Assembly (NCBI GenBank): GCA_025345505.1
Contig: JANVCC010000021.1
Location: forward strand, 3,210,816 to 3,274,815
Direction of reading: 5' to 3'
DNA: 64,000 nt
DNA from: Todiramphus chloris collaris
Taxonomy: Eukaryota; Chordata; Aves; Coraciiformes; Alcedinidae
Made by a program: the position numbers and the translations under genes. This document shows positions 11,960 to 21,893 of this stretch, piece after piece (within the stretch, counting starts at the first letter, position 1; every line of letters starts with the position of its first letter). The notes beneath the pieces are model-generated. The model saw only the letters and a program-made list of their open reading frames with translations. It was not told where the DNA came from and did not search any database.

Positions 11960-14787
11960 GCATTAAGCCCCCAGTGCACACTGCCTTACCTAGCCCATGT
12001 CAGCCACACAGCTTCTATTTTAGCAGACATCAAGCTTCATTCCACCACCTGCTCTCCAGACACCCTATTCTCAAGCTCTCTGCCTTTCTTCTGCTTCCCA
12101 TATTTTCATGGCTGCTCTTAGGCATCTTTCTGCCACCTCACTTGTGTTTCCATACACCTTCCCAGACACTCTTCTAGCCCACTTGTCAGCCTGCTCTCCC
12201 TCATGATCACCCTTCCTGGCATCTCTGCTCTTCTGGCCATCCCATGGCCACTAGGGATACAAGGTCTTTCCTGGCCATCACCTTTAGCCCCATGCTGAAC
12301 TTGAAAGGCCGCATTTCCCCTGCAAATGTTCACAGGACCATGAAAGCTTTTGTGCTGCAACTTAAAACTTCTGTCGTTAATAGGGGACAGTGAACATTTG
12401 ATGCAACAGAGAAGTTTAATGAGTCTGAAGGCAGAAATTTCAAAAATGCATGGAAATTCTTACACAACTGTACTAGGAGGTGCATGATACACATCACAAG
12501 AACTGAAAAACATTTTGAAATAAAAAGAACTAAAGACAGGGTGGATTAGCCAACACTGACTGAAAAAACTTTCAGTCTTGGTCAATACTTCTCCCTGTAG
12601 CAATACCAGTGGGTTACCAATTTCATCTTGTGCCACTTGGGACGGAACATGTTAGAACAAAGGAAATGCCAGAACAAAGAAAAAAAAAACTGGGCACTTT
12701 CATCACCAGGACTCTCAGCCCTCCAGCATGACATCTAAACACTGTCTTTCATCAGGTCAGGTTTCAAACCCCAAAACCAACCATAGGACCTACTACTTTC
12801 TTCTGAGTAGTACACTCATCATTTTTTTTTAACACCTTAGGTCTTTTTTTAATCTACCAGACAATATTTCTTGTTACTTCAACTTCAATGAAATGTTTAT
12901 ATTATGCTATTAAATACTGTTTCAGGAATACTTCATGCACAAAATCTGTGAGAATGTGGTGAACTCCTCAATAGCTACCCTGCAGTCGACTCTCTCTACC
13001 ATAGCCTGCACTGCCATCAGTAATTAAGAAGGGTAGTTTAAAGGAATATCAAATACTTCTACATGTCTAGAATCTGCAGTATAAATTCACCCATATGCAT
13101 CAGTACAGATTACACTGTATGTAATGAAATGAAAGCTTTCTTTCCTGAGGTAGGCAAATTTGGAATGCAAATGGTAAAGCTTGCATTTCAGACAAACAAA
13201 TGATTGCCTATCAAAACTCCTTTCCCAACTAATCCTTAGAGTACTGCATACATGCAAAGGGGGAAAATCTGAAAGATCCAGAAAACTGCCATTAGGCATC
13301 TTTAATTCTAACAATGCTTCCCATTTGCAAACAGCAGCACGAGTTAGAAAGAGGCAATAGTAGCTGAATGGATATTAGTATCTGCCATTACCTGATCTAT
13401 CTGCACAATTACAGCTGGTTGTGAATGCTAGATTTGCTTATCAAAACTGGCTTCAGAGCATAAACTAACTCCTTTTCAGGAATAACGTATCACATCCATG
13501 TTGTTTGGAACTGATGGAACTTTTAACTTAGCAAAAAACCACATGGGTATAATGCCTAAAAGAGCTGAGAGAAGTAATTGCTTCCAGAGAGAGTTCTTTC
13601 CCAAGCTGAACCGATGAGGGAATACAACAGTCAACTCCATTTCTGAAAAACAGGCCAGAGAACTCCACCAAAAATTAGATTTTCCTCTCCTTAACAACTC
13701 CAGCAACAAAAATGTTGAGACTACAAACATCTCAAGACACACCACAGCTGTCAAGTAAGAGTAAACAACCACTATCTCTGCTCTGAGAAAGTCCCAGAGA
13801 TTCAGACAAATAAACTTCTTTAGTCCTATAAATACTATAAATTGTTTAAGTCATGGGAGCTCTACCAATTTGCACACAGGGATGATGTGACCATCCTTCT
13901 ATTGGCATGCAAGACTCTGAAAACAACCAAGAAAAAAGACAAACCAACCAACCAACCAGACAAACAAACGATCACCCTTCACTCTGACAAAACCAACCAT
14001 TTCCTCCCCGTCCAAAAAGGTCAAACAAAAAAATCACAAACTGTGTAAGTGATAAAGCAAGGTGTCCTACTGGCATACAAGGAATGTGAAATGAATGAAG
14101 ATAAAGTAAGTTGAGGCAGAAATCTTTCATATCTATGGCTGATAACAGAAATGTTGTCTCCAAGCTTTTTCAGACACGTTCTCATATTTGTGGCAGGGCT
14201 GGTTTTCTACAGATGGTGATTTTTTCTGAAGAAAACTTGAATCATCTTAGAAATCAGTCTGAAACAGGAACAGATACTATGAACTAAAAGAAGAGTCTCA
14301 TTGCTATATTCTCATCTATCCCACAGATCTCATATTGTTCAAGTAATTTATTTAGATTGTGAAACTACTTTGACATCATTGAGGACGGCAGAACTACTGA
14401 TCGCAAGCACTTCATTTAATCATTGCCAAAGAGAAAAAAAGCCAACAAAATATGAACAGTTAGAAGTAATACCCAAGCCCAGCAAAAAAAAAAAGTCAAC
14501 TCAAAAATATCCAGACTTTATACATTGAAAAAAAATTCAGTGAAATAATGTATACTATCAGTGCCACTGTAGAAGATGTGGTCCTGAAGATAGTATTTCA
14601 CTGTTGAGATACCTTTACATTACTGTGAGGCTGGTACTTGCAACATAGTATATCAATGTTATTAAAAAATTAAATAAGTCACTGTGCAAACTAATATATT
14701 AAAAACGTATAAAGAGACGGATGCAATTTGCAGTTCTAAGCCACCATCATCCGTCCAAGACGGGATGTCATAAAAAAACACAGGAAC

Positions 14788-14793
14788 ACTTAC
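14788..14793 (-). other. AFF3: AFF3 splice donor after the large exon
   Basis: The minus strand reads GAG then GTAAGT, a full-consensus 5' splice site directly after the last Glu codon of the 268-codon exon. Confidence 0.9.
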
Positions 14794-15597
14794 CTCTTCT
14801 TGCTTAGGAATGCTGAACTTGGCTATCTTTGACTTGGTCCTGGCCGCATCAGCCTTGTTAGAAGGCACTCCCCTGTACGACTTGGTCGTCTCTGCTGGTA
14901 ACTTCAGCTTTGGAGACTCATCAGGAGCCTGGTCTTGGCCATCCATTGGCCTTACATAAGCTGTTGGTTTCTGCTGAACCAAACTGGGCTTTGAAGCAAG
15001 AGAGGGTGGGAAGTTTTGGACGCCACCGTGCTTTGCTGGCCTCTCTTGTGCTTGAGCTCCTCCTTCTGAGCTACAGTTGAGCTTTGCCGGTTGCTGTGCT
15101 CTGTTGACGTTTTCTCCTAGCGTGGCCCTGAGTGAGCTTTGCTGGGCAGTGTTGGAGGAGGAGGAGGAGGAGGAAGAGGAGTTGGGACTCGATGCATAGC
15201 GTTTGAGTTTCTCCAGACTGGATTTTTGGTTTGCCAGTTTGAAGTCACCCTTGTGTGACTCCAGTGACCGGTGCCCGTGCTTGCTTGCTCTCTGCTGGCC
15301 ATCCGCAGTGGCATTATGCCCGGCCTTCTGCCAACCCATCGTGGTGCTTTTGCTTTGCTGGGCAGGTAGGGCTGCTGGTGTGGAAGAAGTAGTGCTGGAA
15401 ATGGGAGGAGGAAGCGGTGGTCTCAAGTCTGCAATAAGATGTTCATCGGGCTTGGGGAGAGACGTCTGAGGAACCCCAGGTTTTGGAACCCCAACAAGGT
15501 GGCTCTGGTTTGACCGGTCAGTTAACAAGTCTTTCATTTCATCATAGTTGCCTAGTGTATTCTGGATGCGATTTGAGAGCTCATCCCCCTTGTTAGT
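14794..15597 (-). CDS. AFF3: AFF3 large N-terminal coding exon with degron and serine run (partial gene)
   Basis: This exon encodes 268 residues in phase 0 at both ends. Exon residues 1-40 ([10 protein letters not shown]... to GVPKP) continue the N-terminal homology domain. Residues 53-80 are rich in Pro, Ser and Thr; 111-138 are basic; 140-148 are nine serines; 194-200 are VQNFPPS; 210-218 are the degron KPTAYVRPM, followed by [17 protein letters not shown]3 is a nuclear scaffold of a super-elongation-like complex and a transcriptional regulator. The degron and the [10 protein letters not shown] segment match my memory of AFF3 rather than AFF2 or AFF4. A T-rich tract ending in CAG (15598-15600) is the acceptor, and a full-consensus donor GTAAGT lies at 14788-14793. 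Compared with the human protein as I remember it, the degron sits about a dozen residues later, which suggests extra sequence around residues 100-165. Read through the donor, the frame stays open to a stop at 14662. Confidence 0.92.
14944..14970 (-). other. AFF3: SIAH-type degron KPTAYVRPM encoded in AFF3 exon
   Basis: The nine codons encode KPTAYVRPM, exon residues 210-218. In the AF4/FMR2 family this motif in the ALF region recruits SIAH ubiquitin ligases and sets protein turnover. In human AFF3, missense changes at the Ala and Val of this motif stabilise the protein and cause a skeletal and neurodevelopmental syndrome. All nine positions are intact here, so the regulatory function is probably kept. 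Confidence 0.85.
15154..15180 (-). repeat. AFF3: Serine-encoding triplet repeat inside the AFF3 exon
   Basis: Nine consecutive Ser codons (seven TCC, one TCT, one TCC) read as GGA repeats on the plus strand. The near-pure triplet run lies in a low-complexity basic/serine stretch and is a likely site of in-frame length variation between individuals or species. Confidence 0.95.
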
Positions 15598-15625
15598 CTG
15601 AAAAACAAAAAAATGAGCGTTCTGC
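15598..15625 (-). other. AFF3: AFF3 splice acceptor and pyrimidine tract before the large exon
   Basis: The minus strand reads a T-rich run (ATTTTTTTGTTTTT) followed by CAG and then ACTAAC, which starts the TNKGDEL codons. This fixes the exon start at 15597. Confidence 0.9.
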
Positions 15626-16823
15626 AACAGTCAACATAAGAGAAACAAAATTCCCTGCATGCTTCTGCTGAAATCCTCACTGAAGTAGCACTGCCTTATT
15701 CAGCAGCAGCGTTGAGGGATGAAATCGAAAATCCTTATTGTCTCTGAAGACACTTGTCAACATCTTAAATCTACCCTGAACTGGAAAAGCTATAAAGGGC
15801 CTTAGAGTATATAAAAAAAAAATAAAATCTATCACTGGTATCATGCTGTAGTTAAAGTATATTACCTGGAAACTAGAAAATTTATTATTGCGACTACGCC
15901 GAATGGTTTGGATTAAATCTGACCATGATAAAACTTTTCCTATAGCACAGTGCAAGCTTCCTGCAACCACGAATGAAAGCACTGCATTCCCAATCTCCTT
16001 CTCTGCCTGCCTAAGTTTTCACATGGCATCTGGGAAGCCAAACAACATCCAGGGTAAGCACTGAATGACCTCACCAGTCTCAGCCAGCCATATACCCTGA
16101 GGTGACTTGAAGACAATTAGAGAACTACAGACGATAATGTGCCTTCTCTGAAAACATTCTGACAGGATGCTCACTCCAGGGCACTATTCCTCTTTAAAAA
16201 AAAACCCAAAGGTGAACAGAACCCCCCAAGTTCTTCACATTGCTCAGTGCTTGCTATGTGCAGCAGGGGGAACACAGCCATTCTCCCTCCCCTTTAAGAT
16301 TAATCATTGTCTTGAAAACCATTCATTTACTTCTTGACTGAAAAGGCAGAAGCTCCACAAAGAAATAAAAGAAATAAATAAAACATACTGGAAAAGACTG
16401 AAAATTCTTGCTTTGAAAAGCCACTGTAAGCAAAAGGGTGTATCATTAGCATTTATGCATCAGAGATTTTTCTGAACCCTGCCAAGATTCAGGTGTGTGA
16501 TGTTCTTTGCTTTATGATTTCAAGGGAAGACAGTAATGAGCTCGTGGTGTTCTCCTTTTTCTCTTCCAGACTTGGTGTCTGGATGGGAAAACTCCTATTT
16601 GGCTTCAGCAGGCCAAGCTTTCATATCAAGACTCTCTGTTTTAGAGGAAAACAGAAAGAAGGGAGTAAAGGAAGTGGAGAAGACCTCCTTAAAGTTATAT
16701 AAAAAGACAAAAAGTGCAGCAGCAGCAGTTACTCTGTAAAACCAAGAGTAATTTCAAGCCCTCAAATAAAACTAACTCATGCAAACAGAAATTTAAGGGA
16801 AACTCTCCTAGTTCAGAATCTTC

Positions 16824-16841
16824 TTTTTTTTTTTTTTTTTT
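16824..16841 (+). repeat. Poly-T run (18 bases)
   Basis: An uninterrupted run of 18 T, with no adjacent element that would identify it as a retroposon tail. Confidence 0.95.
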
Positions 16842-17567
16842 CTTTAGGGTTTTCTATTAAAAAACCTGAATCCCAGTAAAAATGCCCTGTAAATGAGTGC
16901 AGTGATTGCCACATGCTAACTTTTGGAGGACTACGGTGGAAGCATTCCTAAGTCAGACAGCTGAAGCAGTCTTGTCTTGCTTGCAAGTTGTCCCCTCATT
17001 TCAAGGACACTACCTTGTAACTACGTGAAATACATTACAGCTGGCTTTCTGGTATTATGCTGTTGTTTACATTGGGTTTAATATATATGAGTAATATCTA
17101 TTATGAGGAAGCAAGAAGGCAGAAACTCAGAAGTGATGCATACAAAACATTGCTTTGCAACTTCAGAGCAATCACTGCAGCCTGATCTCTCTGCACATGC
17201 AGCTGTTGTCACAAGAACAATAACCTGCTATGAAGAGAAATATGAAGCATGCATTCACAGGCAGCAAGTAGCGTAAAAAAAAAAAGGGGTGTTCCTTTGC
17301 TTCATGGGAGTCACTTTGATGTCCTAGAGAAGAGGAAACTATTAACCAGGCTTCAGAAGTGAGAGGTATCACATGTATCTGGAAAGAAAGAAGTCTGGTG
17401 ATATCCTCATGTGTCTCCTGGGGTCAATGAAATGGCTTCTACACTTGGGCACCTCCTAGACCAGCAGAATTATTTTCCGTAAGGCAGAGAAAGCTTTCCT
17501 TTTACCCAGTGAATCCCTTCTATGCTTCTGATGGTTCCTCCACCTTGTGTAGATACCTTGTAGAAGG

Positions 17568-18305
17568 CTATTTTTCCAGCTTCCCTCTAGGGAGGGAGAT
17601 CTGCCCTGGGACCTGCACCCAGGGTGATTCAGTCAGAATGTGTCTGAGGTTTCCTTCCCTACTAGGAGCATGGTGACAAGGACCAACAAATGGAATGGGG
17701 CCCCTGACACCCACAAGTCTCCTACAGCATGTGAGGCAGCTCTCCACCTGGCTGCCTCTAGGTCCATGAACGTAAGAGAATTTCTGTGCAAGTTTTGCCC
17801 CTAGGAAGTCCAGCTTCCCTAACAATGTCCATTCTTTCTGACGGCTGCTATTTGGATGGGAAGGAAATAAAAGCCTAATTGCAGATTCTCTGTAGGCTAT
17901 CACTAGCCCAAACAAGTCAGCAGATTGTCTTCTAGATGGATGCGATGTGTAGGTCACACAGAGACACCTCGTATTGAGAGGTCCCAGATACCCACAAGAA
18001 TAATTGCAGAAAATGGATCTAATGCTGGTACCACAGCACACACTGGCAACTGGTTGGCGTTGCTTGCTCCTGGATACACTGGGGACGACTTGAGGTGAGA
18101 AGATTCTGTGCCAAGCTGACCTTATCCAGAAGAGTTTACCTGCATCCTCTTCGGAACAAGATGGGATCTGAGGTAACTTGTTATGAGTTTTAGATGCAAC
18201 AGTTTGCCCTGTTACTTGCTCTGAAATATTGTTGGCCTTATTTAACCATCCATAGAGGGAAAATGTGATCAGAAAATAAGTAGGAAAAGCATTCTGTATA
18301 AACAT
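17568..18305 (-). other. Unassigned long open frame in the AFF3 intron, sense strand
   Basis: An ATG at 18303-18305 opens a frame of about 245 codons that ends at 17568; without an ATG requirement the frame extends to 18419 (283 codons). The translation has several Cys pairs (CCG, CLTCC) but no signal peptide, membrane helix or domain that I recognise. It is the longest open frame in the window apart from the AFF3 exon, in DNA of slightly higher GC than its surroundings. A chance frame, a decayed retroelement or an unknown transcript are all possible. I do not call it a gene. Confidence 0.2.
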
Positions 18306-20901
18306 TTCTAACTTACAGTGCTCTGATACTCTTCTGTGATGTAAGATGTTTCCATGCACTGGAAGACTGCAAGATCCAACTCTTCTGAAAATAAACCTGA
18401 TGGCTGCATGGAAGGCCACCAGAATTTTCTTTTCGTAATTAAAGATACCGATAAGGTTAATGAGGCAAAGTATTCTGTCCAGGAAATATCCAAAATTAAT
18501 TTCCTATTTTTTCACCCCCTGTAAAAGACATTTTAAGTAAAAGATACTGGATTTTCTGTAATCCTTCATAAAGGGTTGCTATGGATACTTTGAACAGGAT
18601 AAGGGGCAAGCCAAAGAATCAGGATTTTTCAGAAAATCTGATGTTACAGGAGCAGTGATACTTGTCAAGGTGAAAGAGGACGTAAGATTTAAGAGATTTC
18701 CAGTCTGCCTTTGATTTTCAGATATGGCTTTCTGAATGGCAAATCCTTTGGCTTTAGTTCACGTTTCTCAAGCTGTGCAGAGGAACACTGAATTTAATCA
18801 AGAGCTTCCAGAGAATGTCTGCTGTAACTTCTTTCCCCTCTGGAAACACCTTAAACTTGAGCACGATCATTAGACAGTAAGAGTGGGTTTCGGTTTTGCT
18901 TCCACAGAAAGGTTTCCTCTTTTGCAGCTAGCATCTCTCCATGGTAAGATCAAAATGCCCATGCCACAGCTCTGCACCCCCACACTGAAGGCTCACAAGG
19001 GTTTGGATGAGTTCAGACAGCCCAGTGGTCCATTGCCCATGTAGATGTGACATTCAGAGTACACCACTGCTGAAGTTTCGATGTCCAACACTGTCAGAAC
19101 GACTCGTTACGCCAAGCAGCTCTGACTGTCACACAAACAGAGCTGTGAGTGAGTTATGCTGCTGTCCTAGGCTTTGTCTTTCTCCATGTTTCCTTGACAA
19201 AGCCATATATATATATGTAGGATGCTGTAGGATGCTATATATGTAGGTGCTGTAGGACTACATCCTCAATTCTTTACACGTTTGTCCAAAATAAGGACAT
19301 AGTAAAGATAAGAAGCATGGATAGAGCCATTATTCTCATCTCCCCATAGGATACCCACACAGTATCATCTCTGCTCCTAGAGACAGCAATGCTCTTTCAT
19401 CCACCCCTGTTCAAGCTGATGGAATTATACTGTGGTTGCACAGAGGTGCCTTCAGATGTCCTAACTCAGAAAGGACTGGTGTGTCCGTGACACGGGAAGT
19501 TTGTGCTGTGACAGTCAGCACGTTGGCACGCAGGTAATAATCAAAGTGCACAAAATATTCCAACTGTACCACTTTAACAAGTGGACCTTCAGTATTACCA
19601 ACTTTAGGCACCACGGACAAAATGTTATCAAGGACCCAGCAAAGGACAGGTCCTTTTTGTGAGGGAGCTATTTGACTGAACCTACCAAATGGAAAATTAT
19701 TAAGCTCCCATTGCAGCAGAGCCCTCATGAAATGCCAAGACACAGCTGACTTAAGCTTTTTCAGACTTTTTTCCATGGATTAGCCCTTGATTGGTCTCAT
19801 AGACTTTTTCAAGGAGAGCCTGGAGAGTTCAAGACATTTCCCATGGTTTCTAAACGCGCTTGTAATGAATCTGAAATTGGGGCAGCTGGAGGTCAGCTTA
19901 AAGGCAGAGAGAGCTGTCTTCTATCAAGGGACATGGTTTGAAAGTGGTAGGTTTTTCTTTTTTTATCAGGGACTAGAAATAAACAACAATCTGGAAGAAG
20001 AGCAAGGTAAAATCTGACAATGGAACACAGGCAGAAGCGGAGAAGCAAGGGAGTCAGGTGCAGAAGCCAAGTGCTGAAAGTGCCAGGTCCCAAACAGGAC
20101 TCAGGGAAAGAAGCACTAAAGTACCCGAAGTACCAAGGACAAGTGATGCTGTGTGGTGGCAAAGGCTTCCTAATGTGGTGGTTGTAACACTAGCTTGGAC
20201 ATTACTGGAAGGGCACAGCAGAAGACACATGACAATGCTTTGATGCACGCCGAAGAACTCACTGGGTTAACTGGGGCGGAGGAGCAGCCCCTGTAGGGTA
20301 TCATTCTCTCATCTTGTTCATGAGGGCTTGGTTTGTAGGCTTCTGTAAAATGCAGAAGATCCTGCTTGACCCTTCTAACAGGGAATGAGGACAGATGGTT
20401 GGGCCTTATCACACCACTGTTATCATGAGGAATAAAACAGGGAGTTGAGACTCATAAGTTACTTCTGCCTTTGGTGAGGGTGAAACACAGAAGACAAATT
20501 TTATTGGTAATGCTTGTAGGAGGGGGGGGAAAAAAAAGGAAACACCAAGATATTTCATTGCATTAACCTTGGCCAGAGCATAATGTTTACTGTATTGCTT
20601 GACCTTCACACACTCCTCTAACACAATTGTTTTCTTTTAAGTGTTGCAAAACGAGGGCACTGTCACCTTCACCTCCTAGTTTTAATTCCATCTCAAATAC
20701 TCTTAGGCCACTTTGAGTTTATTTCATTCTCCTGTACCGCTGAACACTATAAGAAGCTTTTATATGTATATATAATACGTATATAAAACTAATTCTCAAT
20801 GAACCATACACGCTCTCTGTGAATTTTGTGAGGCTAGCACTTTGTGGGAGGGTGTTGAAACCTGGACAATGCCTTCTGCAGGCTGCATTTTTGTCCCGTG
20901 G

Positions 20902-20934
20902 AATAAATAAATAAGTAGATAGATAGATAGATAG
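20902..20934 (+). repeat. AATA/TAGA compound microsatellite
   Basis: Three AATA units run into about five TAGA units. It lies only some 25 bases inside the intron from the donor of the 121-base AFF3 exon. Confidence 0.92.
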
Positions 20935-20951
20935 CCACCCAGCTGGGAAGC

Positions 20952-20957
20952 ATCTAC
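20952..20957 (-). other. AFF3: AFF3 splice donor after the 121-base exon
   Basis: AAG is followed by GTAGAT on the minus strand. It matches the consensus less well than the GTAAGT donor of the next exon, but it gives the exact PYK-TNKGDEL junction of the family. Confidence 0.85.
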
Positions 20958-21078
20958 CTTGTACGGTTCACTGAAGAGGGAGTAACTCGTGTTAAATGTG
21001 CCATCCTCCTGCTGGGCCTCCTGATTTCTCCTTTCCCATTCTTTCCTTCGCAGCACGTTTCTATCTGGCTCGTAGACA
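20958..21078 (-). CDS. AFF3: AFF3 coding exon, N-terminal homology block (partial gene)
   Basis: This 121-base exon starts with the last base of a split Cys codon and then encodes 40 residues, from VYEPDRN to SLFSEPYK. It contains the [14 protein letters not shown] block typical of the N-terminal homology domain of AF4/FMR2 proteins, the region that in this family contacts P-TEFb (cyclin T/CDK9) in nuclear elongation complexes. A long pyrimidine tract and CAG precede it (acceptor bases at 21079-21080), and the donor GTAGAT lies at 20952-20957. It ends in phase 0, so AAG (Lys) joins ACT (Thr) of the next exon, giving PYK-TNKGDEL as in known members. AFF2 carries HYEQDRS instead of VYEPDRN, as I recall it, so AFF3 fits better. 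If unspliced, the frame runs about 54 more codons to a stop at 20796. The paralogue choice is the main uncertainty. Confidence 0.9.
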
Positions 21079-21115
21079 CTGCAGGAAAAGAAAAAAAGAA
21101 AAAAAAAAGGAAAAA
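21079..21115 (-). other. AFF3: AFF3 splice acceptor and pyrimidine tract before the 121-base exon
   Basis: On the minus strand a long C/T tract (T-runs broken by single C bases) ends in CTGCAG just before TGTCTACGAG. The exon's first T completes a Cys codon whose first two bases must lie in the upstream exon. Confidence 0.88.
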
Positions 21116-21830
21116 TTACTTTTTAAGAGTTAAAAATTAGTGGGTAACATGTAAACCAGTGTGAATTTGAAAGCGAAGAACTCTGGTTTGCAGACAGATG
21201 GCAAAAATAAGCAAAAACATGAATCAGATGAATGCCGGTCCAAGCGGGCTGGGGAGGGTCAGGTCTCTGGGAATGCTGGGGCTTTCTTCACACAGAGAAC
21301 AGATAATTAAATTCTTACAGAAGAATAAAAAAGAAATCAGAGGGCAGGATCTAGTTGGTGGAGAACTCCTCTGCTTGAGATGTGACAAAGGAAATATCTA
21401 AGCAACTTTGACAAAGACTGAAAGTCCTCTTAAGGCAGATGGTAATTACAGCTATGAGTAAATAGAAATTATCAACATATTTCCACTTATGACATATCCT
21501 CTGAGTGTTGTATGAGAATGCTCCTTTTTTCACATGGATGTGTTTCTGTAGTGATTCTTTCATTAACTAGCTCCCTAAAGAGCTGTTAAAACTACATGCT
21601 GTAGTGGTTTCCACAGTTAGGCTGCTGCTTCTGATCTCAGTTAATCAGCCAAATCGTGAAACTACTACTGAAACAATTCCTCTTTCTGATGGATTTGACA
21701 TTATCACAACTTCGGAGCATGAATAAATGAATGCTGGCATGCTAGTATATGTATGGCTGGTAGAGTGTACCTGGAGAGAGAATAAAATCACTGCGTTACA
21801 CAACAGTATTAATTTTTAGAAAGCAACTAG

Positions 21831-21893
21831 TCTGGCTGGACTTGATGATCTCAGAGGTCTTTTCCAGCCTCAGTAATTCCGTGGTTCTGTGGC
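21831..21893 (+). mobile_element. CR1 LINE 3' terminal scrap
   Basis: The segment follows the CR1 3' terminus in sense orientation: GGCTGGACTTGATGATCTCA, then a TTTTCCAGCCT block and a GTGGTTCTGTGG end. It is about 63 bases long and severely 5'-truncated. Confidence 0.85.

Larger units (their letters stand above)
1..14793 (-). other. AFF3: AFF3 intron, 5' part only (next exon lies outside the window)
   Basis: This is the sequence downstream of the large exon in the direction of transcription. I looked on the minus strand for the next conserved coding block of the family (SCVEEIIREMTWLPP) and did not find it. Apart from CR1 pieces near 1-480, 2589-2852 and 11557-11959 and short tandem duplications near 5 kb, the DNA appears unique, with no gene I can support. 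Stretches 2860-11550 and 11960-14790 show only A- or T-runs and short open frames typical of chance. Confidence 0.8.
15598..20957 (-). other. AFF3: AFF3 intron between the two visible exons
   Basis: This is a complete 5.36-kb intron bounded by a GTAGAT donor and a CAG acceptor. It contains an 18-base T-run at 16824-16841, an unexplained long open frame around 17568-18419, a small ATG/TATA-rich patch at 19203-19255 and an AATA/TAGA microsatellite close to the donor. No CR1 piece was seen in it. Confidence 0.88.

Noticed and set aside
19203..19255. TATA-rich patch with repeated GTAGGATGCT, considered as a promoter
   Set aside because: It is a short slippage repeat with no initiator, CpG enrichment or downstream exon.
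20750..20790. Near-palindromic TATATGTATATATAATACG stretch, considered as a regulatory palindrome
   Set aside because: Simple AT dinucleotide composition explains the symmetry.
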